From the NCBI RefSeq assembly GCF_001988955.1, contig NZ_CP014263.1, positions 1,178,001-1,242,000 of the forward strand: 64,000 nucleotides of DNA, given 5' to 3'. This document shows, piece after piece, positions 53,339-62,100 of the stretch (its first letter is position 1; each line of letters begins with the position of its first letter). Source of the DNA: Spirosoma montaniterrae (GTDB taxonomy: Bacteria > Bacteroidota > Bacteroidia > Cytophagales > Spirosomataceae). A program made the translations under genes and the position numbers. The notes under the pieces were generated by a model. It was not told where the DNA came from. It saw nothing but the letters and a program-made list of their open reading frames with translations, and ran no database searches.

Positions 53339-54196
53339 ATGAAAAACTACGTCTTGTCGCTTGCTTTTATTGCCACGCTGGTGGCCTGTTCACCCAAAAC
53401 CTACACCCGCGTTCCGGCGGGCGGGGCATATGAGTTTTTTCGGTACAAACCCGGCCAGACGGCCCGCGTGTCAGCGCACCGGGGCGGGGGCGATTTAAAA
53501 GGTTATCCCGAAAACTGCATCGAATCGTTTCAGTATTTAGCCAAACAGATTCCCGTCATTATCGAATGCGACATCGACCTGACCAAAGACAGCGTACTGG
53601 TGATGATGCACGACGCCACCCTCGACCGCACTACCACCGGCACGGGCAAACTCATCGACAAAACCTACGCCGAAACTCAACAGTACCGGCTCGAAGATAA
53701 CCTGGGCAACGTGACGCCCTACCGCATTCCAACCCTCGAAGAGGTGCTGCGCTGGGGTAAAAACAAGACCACATTCACGCTTGACGTCAAGCGCAATGTA
53801 TCGTTCGAAAAAGTGGTTGATATGATTCACCGCACAAACGCGGGTGATTACGTTGCTGTGATTACGTACAACGCACAGGATGCGGCCAAACTGCACCGGC
53901 TCGACCCCAATCTGATGATTTCGGTTACGATTCGCAACCGCGCCGAGTACGACCGACTACGCGAGTTGGGCATTCCCGACAACCGCATGGTAGCCTTTGT
54001 GGGTGTTCGTGAACCCGACAAAGAATTATATGAGTTTCTGCATCAGAAAGGCATTGTCTGCATTCTGGGTACGCTCGGCAACCTCGACAAACAGGCCATT
54101 GCCAAAGGCGATCAGGTTTATAAACAGTTTGCCCAAAACGGGGCCGACATTATGAGTACCGACCGACCGCTGGAGGTATATCGGGCCGTGAAGTAA
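53339..54196 (+). CDS. Glycerophosphodiester phosphodiesterase family lipoprotein
   Basis: 285 residues. Lipobox LVAC (MKNYVLSLAFIATLVAC). GDPD motifs: RVSAHRGGGDLKGYPENCIESF (HRG..PEN), IIECDIDLTKDSVLVMMHD (ExD...HD), and FTLDVKRNV. It would hydrolyse glycerophosphodiesters or a related phosphodiester in the periplasm or at the surface. TAGTTTTG, an exact -7 consensus, ends only four bases before the ATG (53327-53334), which would make the mRNA nearly leaderless; no -33 box is obvious. Confidence 0.9.
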   Translation: MKNYVLSLAFIATLVACSPKTYTRVPAGGAYEFFRYKPGQTARVSAHRGGGDLKGYPENCIESFQYLAKQIPVIIECDIDLTKDSVLVMMHDATLDRTTTGTGKLIDKTYAETQQYRLEDNLGNVTPYRIPTLEEVLRWGKNKTTFTLDVKRNVSFEKVVDMIHRTNAGDYVAVITYNAQDAAKLHRLDPNLMISVTIRNRAEYDRLRELGIPDNRMVAFVGVREPDKELYEFLHQKGIVCILGTLGNLDKQAIAKGDQVYKQFAQNGADIMSTDRPLEVYRAVK

Positions 54197-54215
54197 TCTT
54201 TTTAGTCAGATTGGG

Positions 54216-54223
54216 TATATTTG
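54216..54223 (+). promoter_or_regulatory. -7 box of the DUF6934-like gene
   Basis: TATATTTG matches TAnnTTTG exactly, 18 bases before ATG 54242. It also shows that the apparent TTG start at 54221 is promoter sequence and not coding. Confidence 0.45.
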
Positions 54224-54241
54224 CGCGAAACCTACCGCACA

Positions 54242-54685
54242 ATGGATGAAACCACATACCCATTCCGTACTGAACCGCTTGAAATTCAGTATTATTTTGA
54301 TAGTGTCAGCGAATCTAAAACTGTACAGAAAATTGTTCGTTTCACAGAAACGGCTTTGCCAGAAGTGTTTAACGTAGCACTGCTGGATTTACTCGAAGAT
54401 GGTTTAGAAAGTGATTTGAGCGTAACCAACAACGACGATTTCAGAACCGTTCTGGCAACGGTCATGAAAATTATTGATAACTTTCTGACTAAATCTCCTG
54501 ACAAAATTGTTACGTTCAGGGGTAGCGATGCCAGACGGACCCGGCTATACCGCATTGTGATAAGCCGAGAGATTGATGCAATCCGCCAGAAGTTTGACGT
54601 TTATGGTCAATATTCTGATGGGACTTTCGAGCCTTTTGTGGCTAATGCGAACTACATACGATTTCTTATCAAAATAAAATTCTGA
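54242..54685 (+). CDS. DUF6934-like hypothetical protein
   Basis: 147 residues from ATG 54242. Features: LEIQYYFDSVSESKTVQKIV, then DDFRTVLATVMKIIDNFL, then the GSDARRTRLYRIVISREIDA segment, which recalls 'GST.ARTRLYR..I' of DUF6934, a small Bacteroidota family of unknown function. The A+T-rich codon usage differs from flanking genes. It is followed after four bases by a 54-codon ORF, a bicistronic layout like that of toxin-antitoxin genes, but no toxin fold is recognised. Confidence 0.65.
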   Translation: MDETTYPFRTEPLEIQYYFDSVSESKTVQKIVRFTETALPEVFNVALLDLLEDGLESDLSVTNNDDFRTVLATVMKIIDNFLTKSPDKIVTFRGSDARRTRLYRIVISREIDAIRQKFDVYGQYSDGTFEPFVANANYIRFLIKIKF

Positions 54686-54689
54686 TGTC

Positions 54690-54854
54690 ATGAATCGAGC
54701 AAAAGTCGTAACACAACTTCCAGAAGATAAACCTGTAGTTGTAACCTCCAAACGTTCGCCTATCGTACAGCAAAAACTTGATCAGGCGAATGCGGATTTA
54801 GCCAAACTGTCGCCGGAGGATCTGGAACTGTTGTTAGGTAGAAAAAAACGGTAA
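54690..54854 (+). CDS. Small protein partner of the DUF6934-like gene (54 residues)
   Basis: ATG 54690 to TAA 54852-54854, four bases after the preceding stop. Translation starts MNRAKVVTQLPEDKPVVVTS, continues with a predicted helix (VQQKLDQANADLAKLSPEDL) and ends with the basic LLLGRKKR. The proximity, orientation and shared codon use argue for a real gene co-expressed with the upstream one. Function unknown. Confidence 0.6.
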   Translation: MNRAKVVTQLPEDKPVVVTSKRSPIVQQKLDQANADLAKLSPEDLELLLGRKKR

Positions 54855-54902
54855 TAGTGTCTCACCAAAAGAGAAAAGCCCGGTTAAACAGCAAAATTGT
54901 TG

Positions 54903-54961
54903 ATTAGTTATTCTGCAAGGGGGCGACTACGGCGTAGTCGCCCCCTTGCAGAATAACTAAT
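54903..54961. repeat. Perfect 28-base-arm palindrome type F at convergent gene ends
   Basis: Arms 54903-54930 and 54934-54961 are exact reverse complements around a three-base loop GGC, with GGGGGCGACTAC at the top of the stem. It lies between the small plus-strand ORF and the minus-strand GNAT-nitrilase gene, whose stop codon (complement of 54957-54959) is inside the right arm. It can serve as a bidirectional terminator. Confidence 0.9.
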
Positions 54962-56552
54962 CCGCCACAACAACGACCGGAACAGGAGCTAATGGGCTGT
55001 TTTGGGGTTCTTCTTTGCGCTCACCAGATTTTTTGGTCAACTTCTTCACCTTTACGTCATACAGGTCGGTTCGGCGGTCTTTCAGGGTTTGTACCGAGCC
55101 GTATTCGTGCAATTCCTTCAACAAACTTAAGTCGACGTCGGTGATGAGTACCATCTCGGTGTTGGTGGTCGATTCGGCTTTGATGGCGTTATTCGGGAAC
55201 TGGAAATCGGAGGGCGTAAATACTGCCGACTGCGCGTAGTTGATGTCCATGTTGGGTACATTGGGCAGGTTGCCGACACAGCCCGAAATAACCACATAAC
55301 ATTCGTTTTCAATGGCCCGCGCCTGTGCACAGTTGCGAACCCGATAATAACCATTCTGCGTATCGGTCAGGAAGGGTACGAACAGAATCTGCATTCCCTG
55401 ATCGGCCAGAATCCGGCCCAGTTCTGGAAACTCCACGTCATAGCAGATCACCATGCCAATGCGTCCGCAGTCGGTATCGAAGGCTTTAATTTCGTAGCCG
55501 CCCACCATACCGTAATGTTTTACTTCGTTGGGCGTGATATGGATTTTGCGGTATTCTTCCCACGACCCGTCGCGCCGACACAGGTACGCTACGTTGTAGA
55601 GCCGACCATCGTCGTCCACTAATGGCATCGACCCGCCCACGATATTCACGTTGTAGGCAATTGCCAGTTCGGCCAGCCGGTCGCGAACACCCTCGGTGTA
55701 CTCGGCCAGTTTTCGAATGGCCTGCGGCTCGGGCAGGTCGTTGAAGGCTACCATGAGGGGCGTATTGAAAAACTCCGGCAGCACCAGAAAGTCGGCTTTG
55801 TAGTCGCTGACAACGTCGACGAAAAATTTCACCTGATCGTAGAACGATTCCAGCGTTGGGAAATGACGCATCTGCCACTGTACCACACCGAGCCGGATGA
55901 TGGAGTCGGTATGCGGTTTTTTCTTCTTCTCGTCAACGTAATAAATATTATTCCATTCGAGCAGGGTAGCAAACTCTTTCGACTCCGTGTCGCCGGGCAA
56001 ATAGCCCCGCAGTACTTTCTTGACGTGGAAATCGTTTGACAACTGGAACGAGAGTGTCGGGTCATAAATTTCTTTCTGCCGCACCTTCCCAATGTACTCG
56101 CGGGGCGACATCTCGTTCGAGAATTTGGCGTAGTTCGGAATACGTCCACCCGCCAGAATACCTTTCAGGTTCAATTGCTCGCACAACTCTTTACGGGCAT
56201 CATAGAGCCGCCGACCCAACCGCAAATCGCGGTAGCCGGGGTGAACAAATACTTCGATGCCGTAGAGGTAATCGCCCTCATCGTCGTGAGTACTGAAACT
56301 GTAGCCGCCCGTAATTTCATAGTAAGTGTGGTTATCGCCAAAGTCGTCGTATTTAATCCGAATGGCGAGTGCAACGGCTACTACTTTCTCATCGACTTCC
56401 ACGCAAAACTGCCCTTCCGGGAACAGGCCGATGAGTTTATGAATTTTGCTTTTCTCCCAATAATCGCCCCCGATGCCGCTGTACGACTCAATCATGGCCT
56501 CTTTCAGGTCGGGGTAATCTGATTTCTGGAGATTTCTGGTTTGTATATGCAT
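54957..56552 (-). CDS. Fusion of GNAT acetyltransferase and carbon-nitrogen hydrolase
   Basis: 531 residues. Residues 1-~170 are a GNAT domain (MHIQTRNLQKSDYPDLKEAM; YGIEVFVHPGYRDLRLGRRLYDARKELCEQL with the acetyl-CoA loop). Residues ~218-490 are a nitrilase-superfamily domain with the catalytic triad Glu in FLVLPEFFNTPLM, Lys in YRKIHITPNE and Cys in GMVICYDVEFPELG. The fusion is known in Bacteroidota and proteobacteria; the substrate is unknown. The C-terminus has a Lys/Glu-rich tail (KKLTKKSGERKEEPQNSP). Confidence 0.9.
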   Translation of the reverse strand: MHIQTRNLQKSDYPDLKEAMIESYSGIGGDYWEKSKIHKLIGLFPEGQFCVEVDEKVVAVALAIRIKYDDFGDNHTYYEITGGYSFSTHDDEGDYLYGIEVFVHPGYRDLRLGRRLYDARKELCEQLNLKGILAGGRIPNYAKFSNEMSPREYIGKVRQKEIYDPTLSFQLSNDFHVKKVLRGYLPGDTESKEFATLLEWNNIYYVDEKKKKPHTDSIIRLGVVQWQMRHFPTLESFYDQVKFFVDVVSDYKADFLVLPEFFNTPLMVAFNDLPEPQAIRKLAEYTEGVRDRLAELAIAYNVNIVGGSMPLVDDDGRLYNVAYLCRRDGSWEEYRKIHITPNEVKHYGMVGGYEIKAFDTDCGRIGMVICYDVEFPELGRILADQGMQILFVPFLTDTQNGYYRVRNCAQARAIENECYVVISGCVGNLPNVPNMDINYAQSAVFTPSDFQFPNNAIKAESTTNTEMVLITDVDLSLLKELHEYGSVQTLKDRRTDLYDVKVKKLTKKSGERKEEPQNSPLAPVPVVVVAD

Positions 56553-56567
56553 AAAAAGTCACAATCT

Positions 56568-56696
56568 TCTGAACCAGGATTAGCCATGATTTACAAGATT
56601 AAACAGGATTTATGCGCTGCGCTTGTTTTATAATTGAATAAGCGCAGCGTAGAATCTTGCGGTAATCTTGTAAATCATGGCTAATCCCGGTTCAGA
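56568..56696. repeat. Palindromic repeat type A, copy 2
   Basis: Arms 56568-56601 and 56663-56696 pair in 33 of 34 positions. Compared with copy 1, the arm reads GCCATGATTTACAAG instead of GCCAGGATTGACAAG, and the opposite arm has changed to match. The inner CGCTGCGCTT / AAGCGCAGCG pair is conserved. The right arm contains the last codons and stop of the threonine aldolase gene. Confidence 0.9.
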
Positions 56697-57700
56697 ATCT
56701 GGTCAAATTTTTCTAACTGTTCGTCGGTGAAATCCAGATGCGTTACAAAGCGAACGAGATGTTTGCCAAACGTGATGCCCCGAATACCAACGGTTTCTAA
56801 TTTTTGAACGTAATCCGACGCCAAAAGGGTTTCGGGAAGCCTGAAAATGACAATGTTCGTATCGATAGGGTAAATTTCCTCCACTTCGGGCCGACCTTTA
56901 AGCATGGCTCCAATCTGGCGGGCGCGGGCGTGGTCTTGTTTAAGTCGCCCGATGTGATGGTCGAGGGCGTAGCTGCCCGCTGCGGCCAGAAAACCCGCCT
57001 GCCGCCAGCCTCCGCCCATGAGTTTCCGATACCGCCGGGCCTGCCAGATGAAATCAGCCTTGCCCAGCAGCAGTGATCCAACCGGACAACCAAGCCCTTT
57101 CGACAGGCAAATGCTAATTGAATCGAAAAGTTGCCCGTAGGCTTCGGTCGGTTCGCCGGTTTCGACCAGCGCGTTGAACAGCCGCGCTCCGTCGAGGTGA
57201 AGCAACAGGCCATGTTCGTCGCATACGTGCCGGATGGCGGCAATTTCGGGAATGGTGTAGTAACAACCTCCGCCTTTATTGACCGTATTTTCAAGGACCA
57301 CTAACCGTGAGAGCGGCTTGTGGGGGTCGGCGGGGCTGTAAATATGGTCGCGCACGAGGTCGGGCGTTAGTTTACCGCGCAGGCCGTGTGCCAAACTTGC
57401 CGACGCCAGCGCATTGACCGAAATGCCACCACCTTCGTACTGGTACACGTGCGAGAGGTAGTCGCAGATCACGTCGTCGCCGGGGCGGCAGTGGGTGCGA
57501 ATGGCGAGCTGATTGGTCATGGTGCCGCTTGTGCAGAACAGGGCCGCTTCCATGCCGAAGAGACTGGCGGCTTTGGCTTCGAGGGCGTTCACGCTGGGGT
57601 CGTCGCCCAGCACGTCGTCGCCGAGGGGCGCGGTAAACATGGCCTCGCGCATGGCAGGCGTGGGTTGCGTAACGGTATCGCTACGAAGGTCAATTATCAT
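56681..57700 (-). CDS. Low-specificity L-threonine aldolase
   Basis: 339 residues, beta-eliminating lyase/aldolase PLP fold. [21 protein letters not shown] is the typical start. [32 protein letters not shown], and the PLP Lys in [18 protein letters not shown] are all in place. It cleaves threonine or allo-threonine to glycine and acetaldehyde. The last three residues and stop codon are supplied by the type A repeat (reading aaccgggattag). It overlaps the end of the upstream membrane-protein gene by 11 bases. Confidence 0.92.
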   Translation of the reverse strand: MIIDLRSDTVTQPTPAMREAMFTAPLGDDVLGDDPSVNALEAKAASLFGMEAALFCTSGTMTNQLAIRTHCRPGDDVICDYLSHVYQYEGGGISVNALASASLAHGLRGKLTPDLVRDHIYSPADPHKPLSRLVVLENTVNKGGGCYYTIPEIAAIRHVCDEHGLLLHLDGARLFNALVETGEPTEAYGQLFDSISICLSKGLGCPVGSLLLGKADFIWQARRYRKLMGGGWRQAGFLAAAGSYALDHHIGRLKQDHARARQIGAMLKGRPEVEEIYPIDTNIVIFRLPETLLASDYVQKLETVGIRGITFGKHLVRFVTHLDFTDEQLEKFDQILNRD

Positions 57701-59600
57701 TATTGGTTAGAGCAGGTTTTGTGTTGCCAACACGGATCAATGCGTATTTAGTTGTCTGGACCATAGATGTATCGGCCAATAGGCGTACTGTCTTAACTTG
57801 GGGAAGTAGCTCGGTATGGTTTTGCATAAAATGGCCCATGTCGGTTAAAGTCCGTGCGCGGGGAACCACCAGCAAACCAGTTCTCAGCAGCGAAGTTGTT
57901 GTGCGGAAGGTATCACGTTGATTATCGGTATGGGTTAGTTCAACGCTAATACCCGGCGGTTGAAACAGTAACCTTTGTAGTTGAGCCATAGGCCGATAGC
58001 GTATATCGACCTGTAGAAACTGATCCTGTAAAATGCCTGTATCTATAGGAATGGGTTGCCCAATTTGTACGGATTGTTTATAAACAATGTACTGTTTCGA
58101 TCTCATTTTTTTCAGTTTTCGCCCCAGCAGGAGCCAGTTGCCGTGTTGGTTGAGTAACTGGTAGTGGTCTCGAAGCGACAGTTTTGTTTGAGTTTCATCG
58201 GCAAAGGGATCACGCCCGTCAGTAGCATTCCAGGTCATAAGCACATAGTCGGCTGCGTCGGCTGATTTGTAGTAGGTAGCATTGAGCAAATCCAGATAGC
58301 CGTCTGTTACCTGGTAGGTCTGCATAACAGGCCGGGGTGCATAGTGCCACCCGTATTGGTAAGCCAGAGACACCTCCGAAGGTATGATGTCTACGCGTTT
58401 AGTACCTATCCGTTCGAGCCAGGCGGCTGGAATGGGTGACGTCACTGGTAGAAATGGTGGATGTTTAGGGTTCATTATGTCGCGCCCATAAGTGATTAGC
58501 TGCCTGGCCCATCTGTAAGCAACGGTTGAATCCCAGTTGTATGGAATAGGATTGGGAGCCACTACAAGCAGTAATATAGGCAGTAAGATCCACCGGCGAA
58601 TCAGCAATTGGGCAGAAAACAAAGCCAGAATAGATAAGGGTAGCAAGCTATATTTATAAAATAGACTAATATGATCTGCATCGGAACGCACGAACGATTC
58701 CTTGAATAAGATGAATAGTTGCAAACTAATTAATCCCCAAAGTGCGCCTTCCTGACGGAAGAATGAGCGAAGCTGTCGGGACTGGTAAAGCCTGAAGAGC
58801 AGCCACAGGGTGATAGATAATACAAGGAACAGAATTAACAGAGCGGCAAAAAGTGCGCGCCGGAAATGAGTTGGCGGCAAATACATCAGGTCGTTGTATG
58901 AATTGATAATGTGCCATTGCGCTATTAGGTAGGGGGTTAATCGAACCGGTAGATACATTATGCTGATCCCCAGCAGCAAAGCCAGACTGCCGAGACAAAT
59001 GCCCACATGGCGGATAGGCATCTGTTGCCCCAGCCCCTGTACGACTGCGTAAATAACTACACTGCTTAAACTGACTATACCTACGTTGGCTTTCATATAG
59101 AACGTAAGTATAGCGAAGGCCGATGCGCCAACCAGTGCCCACGCCCGACCTGTATACTGATAATAACCCAAATAAGCCAAACTGAAAAAGTAAAAAACAA
59201 ACGGCGGTTCGAGGCCCGGTGCCAGCGCATGTAATACTGCCAGCCCCGTTACGAGTCCGTAGCGCAGCCACACCAACCGTTTTCCGAGTGCCAGCCACAG
59301 AATAGCACCTACATGAATTACGTACACAATATCCAGCAGCAAAATCTCCCAGGGCTGCACAGCAATGGCTAAACGGGTTGTATACCAGCCTAATGGTCCA
59401 TAGGTAAAAACAAAATCAGTGCCGTAGAGTAGCCCTTGCTGTCGTACTAAATGCAAAGCAATAGCCCAGGACCCGTCAAGCCCTGGGAGAGGCTGGTTAT
59501 AAATTCCCCACCTATCAAAAATGGTCAATGCTAAAATTAGAGCAGTCAATAGCCGAACCATACCTGAAGAGTATTGTGACGAGCGAAGATGTATCGACAT
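57690..59600 (-). CDS. Polytopic membrane protein, GT-C-like, function unknown
   Basis: 636 residues. Around ten to eleven membrane helices in the first ~350 residues ([53 protein letters not shown]), then a soluble part ([27 protein letters not shown]). After the first helix lies the acidic loop with [19 protein letters not shown], where Asp might be the metal-binding residue of GT-C enzymes. Similar overall to the 44860-46668 protein but without clear sequence identity. No family name is certain. Confidence 0.6.
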   Translation of the reverse strand: MSIHLRSSQYSSGMVRLLTALILALTIFDRWGIYNQPLPGLDGSWAIALHLVRQQGLLYGTDFVFTYGPLGWYTTRLAIAVQPWEILLLDIVYVIHVGAILWLALGKRLVWLRYGLVTGLAVLHALAPGLEPPFVFYFFSLAYLGYYQYTGRAWALVGASAFAILTFYMKANVGIVSLSSVVIYAVVQGLGQQMPIRHVGICLGSLALLLGISIMYLPVRLTPYLIAQWHIINSYNDLMYLPPTHFRRALFAALLILFLVLSITLWLLFRLYQSRQLRSFFRQEGALWGLISLQLFILFKESFVRSDADHISLFYKYSLLPLSILALFSAQLLIRRWILLPILLLVVAPNPIPYNWDSTVAYRWARQLITYGRDIMNPKHPPFLPVTSPIPAAWLERIGTKRVDIIPSEVSLAYQYGWHYAPRPVMQTYQVTDGYLDLLNATYYKSADAADYVLMTWNATDGRDPFADETQTKLSLRDHYQLLNQHGNWLLLGRKLKKMRSKQYIVYKQSVQIGQPIPIDTGILQDQFLQVDIRYRPMAQLQRLLFQPPGISVELTHTDNQRDTFRTTTSLLRTGLLVVPRARTLTDMGHFMQNHTELLPQVKTVRLLADTSMVQTTKYALIRVGNTKPALTNNDN

Positions 59601-59712
59601 ACTATAATGCGTAACAAAGTCGCTCTAAATATATATATAATTAAAGTCAATGAATTTATATATAAAGCGGTCTGAGTCCAACCGCCTGAAGGATGATCAG
59701 AGTTCGCTTACA

Positions 59713-59760
59713 CATACGATTGAGTCATCATACGATTGAGTCATCATACGATTGAGTCAT
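59713..59760. repeat. Three tandem 16-base repeats, possible operator
   Basis: CATACGATTGAGTCAT occurs three times without a gap (59713-59728, 59729-59744, 59745-59760). Each unit contains the pseudo-palindrome TGAGTCA. The third unit contributes the TTG of the predicted -33 element. The array could bind a regulator of the OmpA/H3TH operon; alternatively it is a simple tandem duplication. Confidence 0.85.
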
Positions 59761-59783
59761 CGGTAAAGCCGACGTTAACTTTG
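59752..59783 (+). promoter_or_regulatory. Promoter of the OmpA-H3TH operon
   Basis: TTG at 59752-59754 and TAACTTTG at 59776-59783, an exact TAnnTTTG, are 21 bases apart. Expected start of transcription is near 59790, giving a leader of about 120 bases before ATG 59911. Confidence 0.5.
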
Positions 59784-59910
59784 GGACGGTAAGTCCTGAT
59801 TTACTTGCATTTATACCGCTTACCTGTATTTTTGAGCAACCTTTCCGGCTGCGTCCGTCTACGTATCGGGGTTTCGCAAACGAAAGACTCTACTAACCCC
59901 CAACTTCGCT

Positions 59911-60852
59911 ATGTTCACCAACAAAACCCCCTGGATTATCCTGCTGGTGCTCTGGATGATCGGCTCTACATGGTGGCACGTCTGCAAAATCAAACAGCTT
60001 TGCGCCGACGATGCCTCGGCTGGCGGACCATCCGTGTCGGCTACGATGCCTGCGCTGACCATTGCTGATGGCGACCGTTTCCGGCTTGAATTGCCCGGTA
60101 ATTTTAGCTTCGCCAAATCGGGAGCCAATGCCAGCATGAGTTCGCTGGGTGGCTCACTCGATTCACTGACGGCCTATCTTAAAGCCAACCCCGGTCGCAC
60201 GCTCGACATCACGGGCTACTATTCGGCTTCCGAAACCAACACCACCTCGTTCGAGAATCTGGGCCTGGCCCGCGCCGAAGGTATCAAGCAATATTTGGTG
60301 CAGCAGGGCATTCCGGCAAAATCGCTGACCACTAAAGGCGTGCTTCGCGACGACCTGGCGTTTACAACGAAGGGCGATTCCCTCTATGGCGGTCTCGACT
60401 TCGCGTTTGGCGGCACTGCAATGGCACCCGTAGCTGAAACCGCACCGGCACCCGAAACCGTAGCGGCTGGTATTACCGAAGAAGGGCTGGCAGCGAAGGA
60501 GAAGTTTACGTCCGTTTTCGAGCCAATCGACCTGTATTTCCCATTGGGCGAAGCCAACTACATTAAAACGCCCGAAACAGCGAAGTTTTTTGCCGAAGCT
60601 ACTAAATACTTAGCCGAGCATAAAGACAAAAAACTGGTGCTGACGGGGCACACCGATAACTCTGGACCCGATGCCACGAATATGCGGCTCTCGCGTGACC
60701 GGGCCAACGATGTGAAAGCCAAGCTGCGTAAGTCGGGCATTTCGCCCAGTCAGATCGTGACCGAAGCCAAAGGCGAAACGCAACCTAAAGCTTCAAATCA
60801 GACCCGCGAAGGCCGTAAGGCCAACCGGCGCGTGTCGGTAGTGGTACAATAA
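59911..60852 (+). CDS. OmpA family protein with a degenerate second OmpA-like domain
   Basis: 313 residues. One N-terminal membrane helix (TPWIILLVLWMIGSTWWHVC). A first OmpA-like half (residues ~70-135: LDSLTAYLKANPGRTLDITGYY, then LARAEGIKQYLVQQGIP) is degenerate. The second (residues ~190-313) is canonical: NYIKTPETAKFFAEATKYLAE, LTGHTDNSGPDATNMRLSRDRANDVKAKL, and GRKANRRVSVVV, with Asp and Arg that bind peptidoglycan diaminopimelate. First gene of a three-gene operon with two H3TH proteins. Confidence 0.88.
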   Translation: MFTNKTPWIILLVLWMIGSTWWHVCKIKQLCADDASAGGPSVSATMPALTIADGDRFRLELPGNFSFAKSGANASMSSLGGSLDSLTAYLKANPGRTLDITGYYSASETNTTSFENLGLARAEGIKQYLVQQGIPAKSLTTKGVLRDDLAFTTKGDSLYGGLDFAFGGTAMAPVAETAPAPETVAAGITEEGLAAKEKFTSVFEPIDLYFPLGEANYIKTPETAKFFAEATKYLAEHKDKKLVLTGHTDNSGPDATNMRLSRDRANDVKAKLRKSGISPSQIVTEAKGETQPKASNQTREGRKANRRVSVVVQ

Positions 60853-60873
60853 ACCGTAAACTTCCCGAAGACT

Positions 60874-61362
60874 ATGTTTGACATGAATCCTCTCAACCTG
60901 CCCGACGCCCAGTTACAGCAGTTGATTATGCTGTTTGTGGCTGGTATGCTGGGCTTTATTATTGGTTATATGTCGCGGCAGGGTATCATTCGCCAGTTGG
61001 AAGGCGATTTGGCCAGTACCGAACGCGCCGTTGACGATTGCCTGCGTATGCCCGTTGTCAGCGCGGGACTTAGCACCGAAGAAAGCCTCGTGCTGAACCG
61101 GGTTCGGGCGCGGGCGGGTGAGCTTAATTTTTCGCGCATCGGTATCGCCACCGCTGCTCAGGCCGACGACCTGAAGGTTATCGTGGGCGTGGGGCCGTTC
61201 CTGGAGAAAAAACTGCACGCTATTGGCATCTACACGTTCCGGCAGATTGCCAATTTTACGCCCGAAGACGTCGAGAAAGTCAACGATATTATCGAGTTTT
61301 TCCCCGGTCGGATCGAGCGCGACAACTGGGTCGGTCAGGCGGCTGAACTGGCGAAAAAATAA
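60874..61362 (+). CDS. Membrane-anchored H3TH (COG3743-like) protein
   Basis: 162 residues; an N-terminal helix (LQQLIMLFVAGMLGFIIGYM) anchors it. The C-terminal 80 residues (from ELNFSRIGIATAAQADDLKV, then IVGVGPFLEKKLHAIGIYTF to RIERDNWVGQA) form the helix-three-turn-helix domain seen in 'predicted 5' DNA nuclease' COG3743 proteins and in some ribosomal L21/NDH-E fusions. G-V-G-P is the hairpin. DNA binding is inferred from the fold only. Paralogous to the next gene. Confidence 0.8.
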   Translation: MFDMNPLNLPDAQLQQLIMLFVAGMLGFIIGYMSRQGIIRQLEGDLASTERAVDDCLRMPVVSAGLSTEESLVLNRVRARAGELNFSRIGIATAAQADDLKVIVGVGPFLEKKLHAIGIYTFRQIANFTPEDVEKVNDIIEFFPGRIERDNWVGQAAELAKK

Positions 61363-61399
61363 TGTGTAGTCTTAAACCAACTCAAACCGTACTAAAAAT

Positions 61400-62095
61400 A
61401 TGTTTGGATTAGATCCGTTTAGCCGCCCGGTTGCCATCGCCGAGATACTGTTGCTGCTGGCGTTTGCGGCTTTTGTGGGCTGGTTGCTGGCCCGGCTTAT
61501 CTGGGCGGGGCGCATCAGTGCGTTGAGGTCGGCCATTGCCGATAAAGAAAGCGAACTGGAAGAGTGCCGCCGTTCGAAAGTGGCCGCGCCAACCGTTGTA
61601 GCTCCCGTAAGTAGCCCGGCCATAACGCCCGCCCCGGAGCCGGTAGCTACGTTCGTCCACGCCGACCCGCTGGAGCCTGCGCTCTCCTTCGACACAACGC
61701 CCAACCTGATGGATGAGGTGCCACCCGCTGCGCCCGCTATTCCTGAACCGCCGGTTGTAATGCCGCCTGCTTCCAGCACAGTCGCCGGCAACTCTGAGGC
61801 TGCCGTGCTGAGCCGGATTGCCGCCCGCGCCGACGAACTGAATTTCGACCGGATTGGCCGCGCCACAGCCGCCGACGCCGACGACCTGAAAGACATTGTG
61901 GGCGTGGGGCCGTTCTTAGAGCGAAAACTGCACAGCCTCGGCATCTACACTTTTCGGCAGGTAGCCAATTTTACGAAAGAAGACATCGACAAGGTAAACG
62001 AGATTATCGAGTTTTTCCCCGGTCGGATCGAGCGCGATAATTGGGTGGAGCAGTCGCGTGCGTTCTACGACCGCAAATATGGTAACAAGGCGTAA
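61400..62095 (+). CDS. Membrane-anchored H3TH paralogue with Pro-rich linker
   Basis: 231 residues. Hydrophobic helix VAIAEILLLLAFAAFVGWLL at the start, a coiled-coil segment (ALRSAIADKESELEECRRSK), then a ~90-residue Pro/Ala linker (VVAPVSSPAITPAPEPVATF; PPAAPAIPEPPVVMPPASS). The C-terminal domain repeats the previous protein nearly residue for residue (DLKDIVGVGPFLERKLHSLG, IEFFPGRIERDNWVEQ). Tandem duplication with later linker growth is likely. Convergent with the endonuclease III gene. Confidence 0.8.
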   Translation: MFGLDPFSRPVAIAEILLLLAFAAFVGWLLARLIWAGRISALRSAIADKESELEECRRSKVAAPTVVAPVSSPAITPAPEPVATFVHADPLEPALSFDTTPNLMDEVPPAAPAIPEPPVVMPPASSTVAGNSEAAVLSRIAARADELNFDRIGRATAADADDLKDIVGVGPFLERKLHSLGIYTFRQVANFTKEDIDKVNEIIEFFPGRIERDNWVEQSRAFYDRKYGNKA

Positions 62096-62100
62096 GTCGA

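Larger units (their letters stand above)
59601..59910. other. Intergenic region upstream of the OmpA operon
   Basis: 310 bases. The first part is A+T-rich (runs of TATATATA around 59630 and 59657). The centre holds three perfect 16-base direct repeats (listed separately), followed by a promoter-like pair. From there a ~120-base leader runs to ATG 59911. No small ORF was believed. Confidence 0.6.
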
